Positions 21,631-30,231 of a DNA stretch of 36,678 nucleotides are shown here, piece after piece. The stretch's first letter is position 1; each line of letters begins with the position of its first letter. The stretch covers positions 7,401-44,078 of the forward strand of contig BFEA01000153.1 in the NCBI GenBank assembly GCA_003427395.1. Reading direction: 5' to 3'. The notes below the pieces were generated by a model that saw only the letters and a program-made list of their open reading frames with translations, ran no database searches and was not told the origin of the DNA. The position numbers and the translations under genes were made by a program. Origin of the DNA: Chara braunii (lineage: Eukaryota; Streptophyta; Charophyceae; Charales; Characeae).

Positions 21631-22671
21631 GGGGGGCGGGGCAGGTGAGACTTACGACGAGGGAGAGGGAAGTGGAAGGGTGGGGCGGCGCGGGCGCTCC
21701 AAGATTTTTGGCTGCACGTATAGATGTTGGTGGTCGTGACGGGCTTGACGTTCGTTGGGCGCGTGTACAGTGTGTTGCTCCTGTGAGTACACGAGCGACG
21801 TTTAGGTCGTTCACTTTGGCAGGGATGCTTTTTTCACTTCGATCATCGTTGGTTGTGCACCTGTTTAGTGCCCCGTTACTGCGAGTAGACGAGTGACGTT
21901 TTAGGGCGTTCACTTCAGCAGGCTCGACGGGGGTTTTCGATTTCAATCGTCGTGTTGTGTGTTGTTGTCCTCGCAGCTTGCTGCGAACGAACATAATTGC
22001 GCTTGGAGCGCATCATTTTCTAATCATACGTCTGCTGTTTTCATAACTTCGTTGGCATGAGTGAATGATGATTGCGACGTTTGCATGCTCACATTTCATC
22101 TTCGTCTTTTTCTGATGTCACTGTCGTTCGTTTGGTTGTTTTTTTGCAGTTTTTCCAAATGACACCAACAACCGTATTTGATTTTCTTTTTAACATTCGT
22201 AGTAAGACAATGCACACAACCCTTAAGAGCAAACGACGTCAACGAGCACTTGTTGTGAAGATGGAATGACACATTGTATATTCTTCCTGATTCATCATCG
22301 CATTGAAATATCAACACACAAAAGAACAACACATACTAACAATAGGCAAAAGAAGAACAGGTCACCCCTCGCTACCTGTACCCTCAATCGACGATTTTAA
22401 CATCTCAAGGAAATCACAAAATTGAGCACCAATTGTTAAAAAATACATCACAATCTATCGTCGGGGCGATAAGTTTTAGCCGCTCCCCCACAATCAACCC
22501 TGCACTCTCTTCAACACGACCGCCACGTGTAAAAAAAAAAAGGCGCACATGACACCCGCAGTGTGCCGTATCCCAACTACACAACGGAAACACCCATTGC
22601 TGGACTCCTTGAACAACGGGCACGCACATCCACGCACTGCGACGCTGGCGAACTACAACCTCGAACGCAAA
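21631..22671. other. Convergent spacer between third gene and transposase
   Basis: About 1 kb separates the ends of the plus-strand gene and the minus-strand transposase. It contains a two-copy ~98-bp repeat (listed separately) and AT-richer DNA from 22,050. Both genes would need 3' ends here, but no clear polyadenylation signals were identified. No gene is seen. Confidence 0.5.
21780..21965. repeat. Two-copy ~98-bp direct repeat
   Basis: GTGAGTACACGAGCGACGTT at about 21,782 recurs as GCGAGTAGACGAGTGACGTT at about 21,880. Each is followed by a TTCACTTnnGCAGG block and an ATCGTnGTTG-type block. It is a diverged tandem duplication in the transposon spacer. Confidence 0.6.
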
Positions 22672-24117
22672 CTACCAACCCCAAGGCGGGACGAAACAAC
22701 GAATTTGCCCTCCCACCAATGTTGCAATGACTACATCGTGTTTCGTTCGTTCCGCTAAAGCATCCCGCATGACCAACGCTTCGTTTGTCGAAGTAATCAT
22801 CGACAAAGGCTGAAGGGGCTCTTTGATCCCCAGGTCCACACGTCGTCGCACATCATTAGCATCGACCTCCCACAGCAGATTCTCATTGAACGAAATTCGA
22901 GCGTCAATCAGTATGTTGTGCAATATACAAACGGCGGTGAACAACTGCGGGAGCGTGTCCAAGTTTGTTTTGGGCGTCCACAAAAACAACCGCCACATGC
23001 CCTTCAGCCTGCCGAACGCCTTCTCCACTGCTCCCCTCGCCACCTTCTGCTTGTTGTCAAAGCGCTCCTTGTCGACGTGCTGATTGACGCCTCCATACGG
23101 GATGACCATCCATTCCGAAGGGGGGTAGCCATTGTCCACCAAGATGTAGCCGTTCGTCCGCACACCGACCGGTAGTGTCACATGGGGACCAGGGAACAAC
23201 GACCCCGACTCCGCGCACTGCCACAGGTTGGACAACCGGAGCACCCTGATGTCGTGGCAGCTACCCGGGTATCCCATGTGCACATCGAGCACACGCAAGT
23301 CCAGGTCGACGACAACTTGCGCGACGATGGAGAAACGATGCTTCCTGTCATAGTAGTTTTCGTTCGGTGCGTGCGCCGGCTTGTCCACGTAGATGTGAGT
23401 ATATTCAATGCAACCGTGGCAATTGGGGAACCTTTTATCAGCGAACGCCCACAAAACGATGAGTTTACGAGCTCCAGCCGTCCAGGCAATCTTCTCTCTG
23501 TACACCTGGAGCAGCGCGGCAGTAACATCACGGACGACAACCAGGCCAGAAGCTCTGCCAATCCCGAAGTTGCACGTGCTGTTCTCGTACGTTTCCCCCA
23601 ACACAACCCTGTTCAGTGTGTATGCCACAATCTGGTCTGGCTGCAAAGGCTCTCTGTAGGACTATACCTGCCGCTGAAGATAAGGCGCACACGCCTCCAC
23701 GATTTCCCGGAACACTCGCGGCAACATGCGTAGCTTCTCCCGTAATTAGTCATCTGTCGCATTGTCGCATTGCCTGAGGTCTTCCCAAGTGCCTCCTGTC
23801 CTGCGCTTCATCCACCACCTCGGCGTCGCTCGAGGAATCACTCCGCAACCCAACGCGTAGCACATCTGAACAACAGCCTCTGAGATCGCCACGTATTCGG
23901 GGCCATCGTCTGGAGATTGCGTCAATGTCCTTCGTCTACGCGCGCGCAACTGCTCCTTCAGTCGTCCCAGCGCCCTCTCCAGCTGACATCGAAGAACAAC
24001 GGTAGACACGGCTGCCACCACGGCCTGCAGCTCAAGAGGCGTCAACACCGCACGTCCACCCTCTCCGCCNCCCTCCATAGCCGCGACCTGGACACGGACC
24101 CGTCGCTCTGCTGCCAT
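22672..24117 (-). pseudogene. PIF/Harbinger DDE transposase, HARBI1 type (broken)
   Basis: This nuclease would cut and rejoin the transposon ends in the nucleus. From ATG 24,117 the frame runs to TAG 22,672, about 482 codons, interrupted by TAA at 23,748-23,746 and TAG at 23,664-23,662; no frameshift is seen. The N-terminal part has an Arg-rich helix (LERALGRLKEQLRARRRR) and WWMKRRTGGTWEDLR. The helical part after the stops reads GETYENSTCNFGIGRASG. In the catalytic core, numbering from the codon at 23,646, the first acidic site is E81 in CIEYTHIYVDKP, where the family has Asp in IDGTH. YPGSCHDIRV follows, then D171 in VDNGYPP and E208 in AVEKAFGRLKG, 36 residues apart, a usual spacing for this family. 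So besides two stops, one catalytic Asp is substituted. One N lies at 24,070. An upstream ATG at 24,384 is also in frame. Confidence 0.88.
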
Positions 24118-24381
24118 GTGTGTCGTCCTTCCACACCCAACGAAGAAGCCGAAGACGTTCGTCAAAAGCTGCCCCCTTTTTTTCTGGATGCAGTGGCGCA
24201 GACGGAAATGTGTTTCAAGGCGCAGTCGATGTGTGCGAAGCTCAACGGCGTTGGACGCACCCAACGATGCCTGCGCACTCGCAACAGCTGGGGGACGAAA
24301 GTGACACCGCCGCTGAGCCTGTTTCAGCAGTACGTTGTCTTCACGCCGCCAGCCGCACGTCGTCGTCGTCGTCGCAGCCGT

Positions 24382-24405
24382 CATTTGAAATTCTAATTTC
24401 AAATG
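24382..24405. repeat. Perfect 11-bp-arm palindrome upstream of the transposase
   Basis: CATTTGAAATT-CT-AATTTCAAATG is a perfect inverted repeat. It overlaps the upstream in-frame ATG (24,384) and lies about 265 bp before ATG 24,117. It could be a regulatory site of the transposase gene, which is inference. Confidence 0.6.
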
Positions 24406-24565
24406 TCGACGCCCCTCAGGTTAATTTTTTTCCCGTCGCCTGCCTCATGCCGTTTTCCGCCACACGTCGCTGGACCACGCCGCCTCCACACGGACAAAAG
24501 ACGGTGGACCAAGGACCACCGACCCCGCGGCCACTAACTTCCGTATGAAAACGGCCGCGGGCACG

Positions 24566-24807
24566 CCACAAGGAAACATCCCCTGGGGAGGTCCCCAAGG
24601 ATGAGTGGAACGACGCCGCAAATTTCCCTTAAACCACCAGTACTTCCTGAAGTCGTGCCCGTTAACGCTATGCGATTTTAGGAAACGCACGGGCCACTAC
24701 AGGAGTGCCCAAATTCATGCAACTAGAAACGTTTCTACTCTATTTTTTTCCGCGGCCGATAGCTGGGCCAAGTACTGGCGGTTTAAGAGCCACAAGGTTC
24801 CTTGTGG
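24566..24807. other. Right subterminal CCACAAGGAA motif cluster
   Basis: CCACAAGGAA is at 24,566. The palindromic pair CCACAAGGTT / TTCCTTGTGG is at 24,790-24,807, and AAGGAACTCG follows directly. This mirrors the left cluster and supports these coordinates as the other end of the element. A perfect 14-bp palindrome TAGAAACGTTTCTA lies within it at 24,724-24,737. Confidence 0.5.
24628..24787. repeat. 18-bp inverted repeat within the right end
   Basis: CTTAAACCACCAGTACTT (24,628-24,645) and AAGTACTGGCGGTTTAAG (24,770-24,787) match at 17 of 18 positions. The loop is 124 bp. It may mark a duplicated, inverted right terminus or a small nested element. Confidence 0.7.
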
Positions 24808-24831
24808 CTCAAGGAACTCGTAAAGAGTGTC

Positions 24832-25476
24832 TAACGAGGCCCATACTCATGCAAGGGGCGTTTTAAGAAAAGTCGCATAATTTCATGTGGTTTCGCAGTC
24901 ATACCAGGCCTGCCCACTCATCAAATTCGCAATAGGCGGGGCAAATGTAAGTGTGGTGTGGGGGGCCAGTAATTTGCAAGCACCTGTGGAGGTGCTCGCA
25001 ATTCGTTTTGCATTGTGAGTTCCCAGAAGAGGATTGCGAGCATTGAATTCATAGATGACTTTCGCAGTGTAGCCGCACCAGTGGGCAAGTTTGCAACTAG
25101 CCTAGTGTTGTGGCATTGTCTTTTTCTATCTGTGAGCCCTCTGTGACACCACAACGCAACAAAATGACAATGACAAACCGGGCGGTAACAAAGGCGACAA
25201 ATTTCACTATTTTGCTACCCATGTGTCAGCAGACCCTGAGCATGCAGATTTTGTGAAAGGCCTCTCACCAGTGGTGGCTGGGACCCCAACCACCGCACGG
25301 CTGGCCACTCGTGCACTCAATGGTGCATTTTCCTAACAAAGGGCAGCACACATCCCGGTCCATCACGCCCATTTTTCCCAAACTGCGAAGTCAAAAATGT
25401 GGAAAGGTCTCTTGGCCACCTATTTTTCTTTATTTCAAAACAGATTGACCATAAATTCCCATAATGGCCAACTGGC
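24832..25476. other. No gene seen; intergenic DNA between two elements
   Basis: A perfect 7-bp-arm hairpin AGCACCT-GTGG-AGGTGCT is at 24,979-24,996. No open frame has protein character. Several GC-rich words recur (CCACTCGTG, GGCAAGTTTGCAAC), but no clear repeat unit emerges. Confidence 0.5.
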
Positions 25477-25479
25477 TTA

Positions 25480-26056
25480 GGCGGGCGCGCTCACACTGCG
25501 GTACCCAATCCGCATAATCCGCGAAATCCCCAAAAAAAGTGTCCAAGGATAGTCACACCAGGATCTCATTTCCCCAAACTACTTATTCGTGACCCCATTT
25601 GTCAGCGGGGGTTGGGAATTTGAGGTAAAGGTTACCGCAAATTCCCGTTCTTGTTTGGAATCAACCTGCGGACATGGAAATGGAAAGAAATTGTTTCACC
25701 CTGCCGCCTACTCCCCAGCTGGGTAATGGTCCCAGTAACAATTTTCTTCCTTTCCCCGGGTTGTTTGTTGAGGATTCCCGGCCTCTTCCTTTGGTTTGCG
25801 TAATCAAATGAGCTGAGTCTTCTGTAAAAAAATAAAAATAAAAATAAAAAAGGAGAGAAATTGGAAGAAGAAGATATTGCCAGGAAATGGGATGTCGCAG
25901 TGTGACTGGAGCAGTCGAAGAGGATCCAGGGCGGCCGCAACCTTGTCTGCCGCCAAATGGGGAAGCAGTGTGACCGGTCCTGCCACTATTTTCCCAAATC
26001 GGGCATCCCATTTTTTAAAGAAATTACGATTTTGGGTACCCAGTGTGAGCGTGCCT
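25480..26056. mobile_element. 577-bp non-autonomous PIF/Harbinger-type element with TTA duplication
   Basis: TTA at 25,477-25,479 and TTA at 26,057-26,059 flank the element, the classic TWA duplication of this superfamily. The left end reads GGCGGGCGCGCTCACACTG and the reverse complement of the right end reads AGGCACGCTCACACTG. Both continue into GGTACCCAA and an ATCCGCATAAT / ATCGTAATT stretch. The inside has no credible ORF (A-rich tract, GGAAG-rich). The TIRs differ from the GACACTC end of the 9.2-kb element, so a different Harbinger family probably moved it. Confidence 0.75.
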
Positions 26057-26059
26057 TTA

Positions 26060-26643
26060 GAAGATCGGTTGATAAGGCTTATGTTGCGTTCGGGAGGTGA
26101 TTGGTTCCCTTCGCGAGCTTGGTGTCTTTCCATTGAAAGATGGTCCGCTTCCCTCAACACAATGCAAACCCATCACTTGCACAGGAGCACAAAGTTTGTA
26201 CTGTTTTGGGGGCAGGGTGGTAGCCAAGAATGTTGGCTTTTAGACACAGCTACAAGCCTACAATATGCTAGGTGGGGGAGAAAGGGGAGGTACAGGTACT
26301 GGCCCTAGTGCTCCGACCTGCGCCAGCGCCCGCAGTTCCCTTGCCAGCGCCGCATGCCCAGGGAGTCAGGGACTCCACCCTTTTTCTGTAATCAACTGGT
26401 GTGTGTTTTGTGTTAAAAAAGAAAAAGAAGGCAAAAGTGAGTGGTATGAGTTTTGTGTGAAAAAAACAAAAACAAAAGAAGGCAAGAGTGAAAAAAACAA
26501 AAACAAAAGAAGGCAAGAGCGACCATCGACACTTCTTACCCCGCTTGAGCGTGTGAACAAACAAATACAAAAAACGGTCATGCCCCGGGGGAGGTTCAAG
26601 TTCGTCAAATACTTTCCGTCATGTGCTAACTGACGAACAGGCC
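26060..26643. other. No gene seen; A-rich tandem 31-bp repeat inside
   Basis: A 31-bp unit containing AAAAACAAAAGAAGGCAAGAG is repeated at about 26,459 and 26,490, with a diverged earlier relative near 26,415. Open frames here are Lys-rich by-products. No domain is present. Confidence 0.5.
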
Positions 26644-26695
26644 TAGGGGCAGTTGGTGCACCCATGGACTGTTGAAATGGTGAGTGTTCGAATCC
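26644..26695 (+). promoter_or_regulatory. Pol III-like A-box and B-box pair (tRNA-derived or SINE head)
   Basis: TAGGGGCAGTTGG (26,644-26,656) resembles an A-box. TGTTCGAATCC (26,685-26,695) matches the B-box/T-arm consensus GGTTCGANTCC at all but one base. Spacing of about 40 nt is right. The flanking bases do not fold into a full tRNA (T-arm stem pairing fails), so this is a SINE head, a decayed tRNA or chance. Confidence 0.35.
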
Positions 26696-26790
26696 AACGG
26701 AAATCAGAGGAGAAAAGTAACTCAAGATGTACTTGGGGCCGGCGACATCTCAAGCCGTCGGCCTTCTATATGAAAACTGAAGTAATAATA

Positions 26791-26955
26791 TGCTATAATA
26801 TGCTATAAGAAATAATATGCGAAGTTCATGCTATAATATGCTATAAGAAATAATATGCTAAGTTCATGCTATAATATGCTATAAGAAATAATATGCTAAC
26901 TTCATGCTATAATAAGCTATAAGAAATGATATGCTAAGTTCTATAATATGCCAAG
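26791..26955. repeat. 38-bp TA-rich tandem repeat, four copies
   Basis: Units begin at 26,791, 26,829, 26,867 and 26,905, exactly 38 bp apart, with consensus TGCTATAATATGCTATAAGA then AATAATATGCTAAGTTCA. A partial fifth copy (TATAATATGCCAAGTTCT) ends at about 26,957. Units are nearly identical. The array ends about 15 bp before a TATA box and about 280 bp before the DUF4360 start codon. Confidence 0.92.
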
Positions 26956-26968
26956 TTCTCTTGGTGTG

Positions 26969-26976
26969 TATAAAGG
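26969..26976 (+). promoter_or_regulatory. Candidate TATA box for the DUF4360 gene
   Basis: TATAAAGG sits 261 bp before ATG 27,237, implying transcription starting near 27,000 and a 5' leader of about 235 nt. The directly adjacent 38-bp repeats also contain TATAA words, so start-site selection could be loose. Confidence 0.45.
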
Positions 26977-27236
26977 CTTGAATCCCGTCGGCATAGAACG
27001 ACCGACAGCCTCTGACGATCCAGTGTCTGTTGGCACGTTTGGCTTGAGCGTGTGGGTATCGGTTCGTGCGTTCCAAGGGAGCGGGACACCTGTTCCGGCC
27101 GTCTCTCGGACGCGGGAGGGAGGACACATCTCAGGAGAGGAGTTTTTTTTCCTGCAGCCATAGTCGCTTTTTTTCTTCCTTCTGTTGAAGCCTTAAGGTA
27201 ACCAGTCTCGGCGGGCGACGAAGCTATCTAACTCGG

Positions 27237-27893
27237 ATGGCAAGGATGCAGAGCGATGCTCGATGTGGGAGTCCCTTGCCGCCGCTGGCGGCATTGGCAG
27301 GCGTGCTGTTGCTCATCCTCCTCCAGCTTGCCGCCCATGGCTATGCAGTTTCTCCTCCTCCTGGCTCCGTGAAGATCGTCGGCTCCACCTATAACGGCGA
27401 TGGATGCCCGAACGGCTCCACTGTTATCGTCGTGTCAGAGGATGCTCAAGCACTCACAGTCATGTTCAGCAACTTCACTGCTTCCACGGACCCCCCCATC
27501 AGTAATCAGCGAAAGCAGTGCACTGTTGGTGTCAAGCTGAGTTATCCTCAGGGCTTCACTTTCAGTCTCGGCGATATCATCTTGCGCGGTTATGCGAAGC
27601 TGGATGCAGGCGTTAAGGGCGTCGCGAGGACGACTTATTACATCGCTGGTCTAACCGGGACTGGTAAAGCCACTGGCCCGCTTGAAGGGCCGATGGACGA
27701 CAACTTCGAGGTTCCGAGTAACTTCGTGTCCCCTGCAATCAGCCAATGCAACACGACCCGGGACCTGAACATCAACTCTGAAGTGAGAGTAGTTCCGGGG
27801 CGATTCGTCCCGAAGAGGAGCGGACTCATCACCGTGGACTCCACGGATCTGAAACTTACGCAAATATTCTCTTTCTCCTGGCAAGCGTGTTAA
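27237..27893 (+). CDS. Secreted DUF4360 family protein
   Basis: This 218-residue, apparently intronless gene is the only convincingly intact one in the window. Residues 1-37 form a signal peptide: an Arg-containing start, hydrophobic core LAALAGVLLLILLQLAA, likely cleavage after HGYA. The mature part has the DUF4360 layout: VGSTYNGDGCPNGSTVIVVS (C57), LTVMFSNFTAST, QRKQCTVGVKLSYPQGFTFS (C95), ILRGYAKLDAGVKGVARTTY, a variable Gly/Pro loop (138-162), SQCNTTRDLNINSEVRV (C171), then SGLITVDSTDLKL and a C-terminal FSWQAC (C218). Four cysteines suggest two disulfides. Length is normal for the family. The molecular function of DUF4360 is unknown; secretion or cell-wall location is inferred. The start is the first ATG after the leader, and TAA follows the canonical W-x-x-C end. 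Confidence 0.9.
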   Translation: MARMQSDARCGSPLPPLAALAGVLLLILLQLAAHGYAVSPPPGSVKIVGSTYNGDGCPNGSTVIVVSEDAQALTVMFSNFTASTDPPISNQRKQCTVGVKLSYPQGFTFSLGDIILRGYAKLDAGVKGVARTTYYIAGLTGTGKATGPLEGPMDDNFEVPSNFVSPAISQCNTTRDLNINSEVRVVPGRFVPKRSGLITVDSTDLKLTQIFSFSWQAC

Positions 27894-27990
27894 CCCGAGT
27901 TCGGGTTAACGAAGCGTATTAACCCTAGTTCGGGTTAAGGGCGGGTCACGGCTTTGACCTGGCAAGCGTGTTACCCGAGTTTCGAGTTAG
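27877..27990. repeat. 81-bp partial tandem duplication of the gene's 3' end
   Basis: CCTGGCAAGCGTGTTAACCC at 27,877 recurs as CCTGGCAAGCGTGTTACCCG at 27,958, so the last codons and stop region of the DUF4360 gene are duplicated downstream. The second copy has lost one A and the hairpin symmetry. Confidence 0.7.
27889..27910. repeat. Perfect 10-bp hairpin over the stop codon
   Basis: GTTAACCCGA (27,889-27,898) and TCGGGTTAAC (27,901-27,910) pair perfectly around a 2-nt loop, enclosing the TAA stop. A second related hairpin (TTAACCC...GGGTTAA) lies at about 27,920-27,938. Whether it shapes 3'-end formation or is a remnant of repeat expansion is unknown. Confidence 0.75.
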
Positions 27991-28181
27991 AGGCGGGTCA
28001 GGGGTCGTGGCCCTCATGGGAGGCAGCTTCGGGAGGAGGGAAGGTGGGGGGAGGAGGGAAGTTGGGGTGAGGGGGAAGACGATTGGATGACCCGGGGAGA
28101 CATGCGTTAGCTATCGTTCGGAGTAGAGAGTACCCCTGTTGGAAATGGACACCCAGGGCGGGAGAGGTAGATATTTAATAT

Positions 28182-28535
28182 GAACTGTCATGGAAAGCCG
28201 CACTGCTAGTAGCAGGTCCTGATAGGCGGCGAGGAGGACACGTGTCCATAATGGGCAGGTAGTCAGCGTAGTTGCAGCCTGAGGGAACAGCTTTGTCTTG
28301 CACTCGTCCCCTGCTAACTCCCTACTCGACGCCTTGGGGGATGGAGACGAAGAGACTTACGAACTGTCATGGAAAGGCACACTGCTGGTAGCAGGGCCTG
28401 ATATATATATAGACGGCTAGGAGGAGGCCACGTGTCATCCATCGGGAGGTAGTTAGCTTAGCTGTTGCCTTCCGGAACCGCATTATGTTCAGCTCGTGCA
28501 GTGCTAACTACCCCGCTCTTAACACATCGACTGGT
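28182..28535. repeat. Diverged 179-bp tandem duplication
   Basis: GAACTGTCATGGAAAG starts at 28,182 and 28,361. Both copies continue with CACTGCT-GTAGCAG, CCTGATA, a GGCGAGGAGG / GGCTAGGAGG block, CACGTGTC, a GGnAGGTAGT block and a GCTAACT block. The second copy has an AT-dinucleotide insertion (ATATATATA). The intervening 27,990-28,180 tract has no gene. Confidence 0.75.
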
Positions 28536-28578
28536 GAAGGACCGGTTATTGTTGTTAATTACCCGTCGAGCCCATACC

Positions 28579-28603
28579 GCAGCAGCAGCAGCAGCAGCAG
28601 CAG
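28579..28603. repeat. (GCA)8 microsatellite
   Basis: Eight GCA units plus one base. It lies in overlapping non-gene frames, giving Ala or Ser runs. Confidence 0.95.
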
Positions 28604-28726
28604 TCCGAGAGCTAACAGCATGCGGGCAAGCTATTAAGCTGTCAGATTCAATGCCAGTGTTCGTCAGGACTGCAATTCGCAGTGTTGGCACTCAAGAAGT
28701 GGTAATGCCTGACGTTATAACTTTCT

Positions 28727-28752
28727 GTGACTGATATCCGGAGATCAGTCAC
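28727..28752. repeat. 9-bp-arm hairpin
   Basis: GTGACTGAT and ATCAGTCAC are perfect arms with an 8-nt loop ATCCGGAG. No adjacent gene is recognised. Confidence 0.6.
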
Positions 28753-30092
28753 TGTGCTAATTCTCGGCTGACTAAGTGCTGTCGCTGCGCAGTCTCTGCG
28801 GTGCATACGCGCGGTCATTGCGCTCACCCTCTGACTGAGTGTGTGCACTGCACTCGCCTGCTCGACCATTTGAACGGGCTTTTTCACGTCGTTTTTGTTC
28901 TCTCGCTTTCTTAACGAGCCTACACTCTCTCAACTTCGGTTTTTAAGAGGAGACTGAGAAATTGCGTGTCTGTACTCCCCTGGGCAATCATATGAGCTGG
29001 CTTTCACTTCGTTTTTCTGTCTGTGTTCCTTGACACGAGCCGACACACTCTCTCACTTTCATTTGTGCTTTCAAGGAGGCTGAACAATGGTGTGTCTTTC
29101 ACTGATACGCCTGTGATGGGGATGGCAACTATCCATGATTCGACTATGCTCAAATCATGCCTGGCTGGCGGCGAGAGGGAGTCTTTTTGGGGTTGTTTTT
29201 TTTGTTCGATTTTTTTCTCTTTGCTTCTTAATAGGTGTTTGGCAGATTACAACCCTGCCCTCGCCCTCGAATAGAACGTGCGGTCATTATCCCTGTACCT
29301 AGACTCAAAGCTTTCCCCGAATTGACCGTGCGTTCTATGATAGGGAAGACTGTGAGCAGGGGATGCCTCCGACTTGCTCAAACGTGATGCATGCCTTTCC
29401 TTCATCTCTTTTATTCTTAACAACAACAGATTATCCTTCTTCAAAGAAAAAAATAAAAATAAAAAAAATCCCATTAATCCGATGTATTTGTTTTGGATTT
29501 CTTGAGAAGTGAAGAATAATTTCTTGTCAAGGATAACTTTGAGGAGATGATGACAGAAAAGAAAGAAAGAAACAATAACAAAAAAAAAAAAGGGAGTATT
29601 TCGCGGAAGTAAGGGGGAATATGATACCCTGAGCAGCCTCCTTTCTCACTATTTTCTCTCTTCTTTATCACAGTTGTGATCTGGTCCCTCTTTCTTCTAG
29701 AAGTTGTGCGTAAACCCGAGTTAGGGGGGAAGGGGGGGGGGGGATGGGGTCCAGAAACAAGCATCAAAAGGACGATCCGGGACCTGCCGACCTGCAAATA
29801 AGCCCTTTACCCAATGGCCACACAGAGTGGGGCATTGCTCCGTTCACGAACGTCCTGCCCAGCGTCCCAAATGGCCAGGGCATATTACCAACTTTACCCA
29901 CTCCACAATGGGGCATTCTCAAAAGTCGCACATGTCACGAACCGTGTAACGTAGCCGGCTACGCCGGACCCACGTACCTTTCAGATCTGGAAGTTCTGCT
30001 GGATAGGTGTCCTTGCATCCGGGAATGTCCGGAAATGATGAAGCAAAAGAAAAAGAAAACAGTGTGTGCGTTTTTTGTTTTTTTTTTTGCGT
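28753..30092. other. No gene seen; weak ~120-bp repeat and A/T tracts
   Basis: A TTTCACnTCGTTTTT...GAGCCnACACTCTCTC theme near 28,883-28,935 recurs near 29,003-29,058, a diverged direct repeat. A-tracts with AAAGAAAG (29,550-29,593) and a G-run near 29,727 follow. Open frames are low complexity. Confidence 0.5.
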
Positions 30093-30131
30093 ATGTGTGT
30101 GTGTGTGTGTGTGCCCGCGCGCTCACGTGCA

Positions 30132-30176
<45 letters not shown>

Positions 30177-30185
30177 GAGAGAGCG

Positions 30186-30230
<45 letters not shown>
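30093..30230. repeat. (GT)n followed by (GA)n compound microsatellite
   Basis: A GT run at 30,093-30,113 and an almost unbroken GA run at 30,133-30,230 are separated by a short GC-rich spacer. Predicted Arg-Glu repeat peptides here are artefacts. Confidence 0.95.

Positions 30231-30231
<1 letters not shown>

Larger units (their letters stand above)
15656..24831. mobile_element. ~9.2-kb PIF/Harbinger-like transposon with three broken genes
   Basis: It encodes the two proteins that define PIF/Harbinger elements, a SANT/Myb-like protein (plus) and a DDE nuclease of the HARBI1 type (minus), plus a third long plus-strand gene. Boundaries are inferred. The left end reads TTA then GACACTC; the right end reads GAGTGTC then TAA. 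A CCACACGGAA / CCACAAGGAA motif lies 24-25 bp inside each end. TTA and TAA are complementary rather than a direct repeat, so either the inverted repeat is 10 bp (TTAGACACTC) or one duplication copy has mutated. Ends beyond the first 7-10 bp are diverged. The element is immobile as it stands because all three genes carry stops. Confidence 0.6.

Noticed and set aside
22918-23733. Plus-strand ORFs of 80-180 codons opposite the transposase.
   Set aside because: Antisense shadows of the conserved DDE gene, whose minus-strand frame carries the recognisable motifs.
26644-26695. A functional tRNA gene.
   Set aside because: A- and B-box words are present, but the T-arm stem and acceptor stem do not pair.
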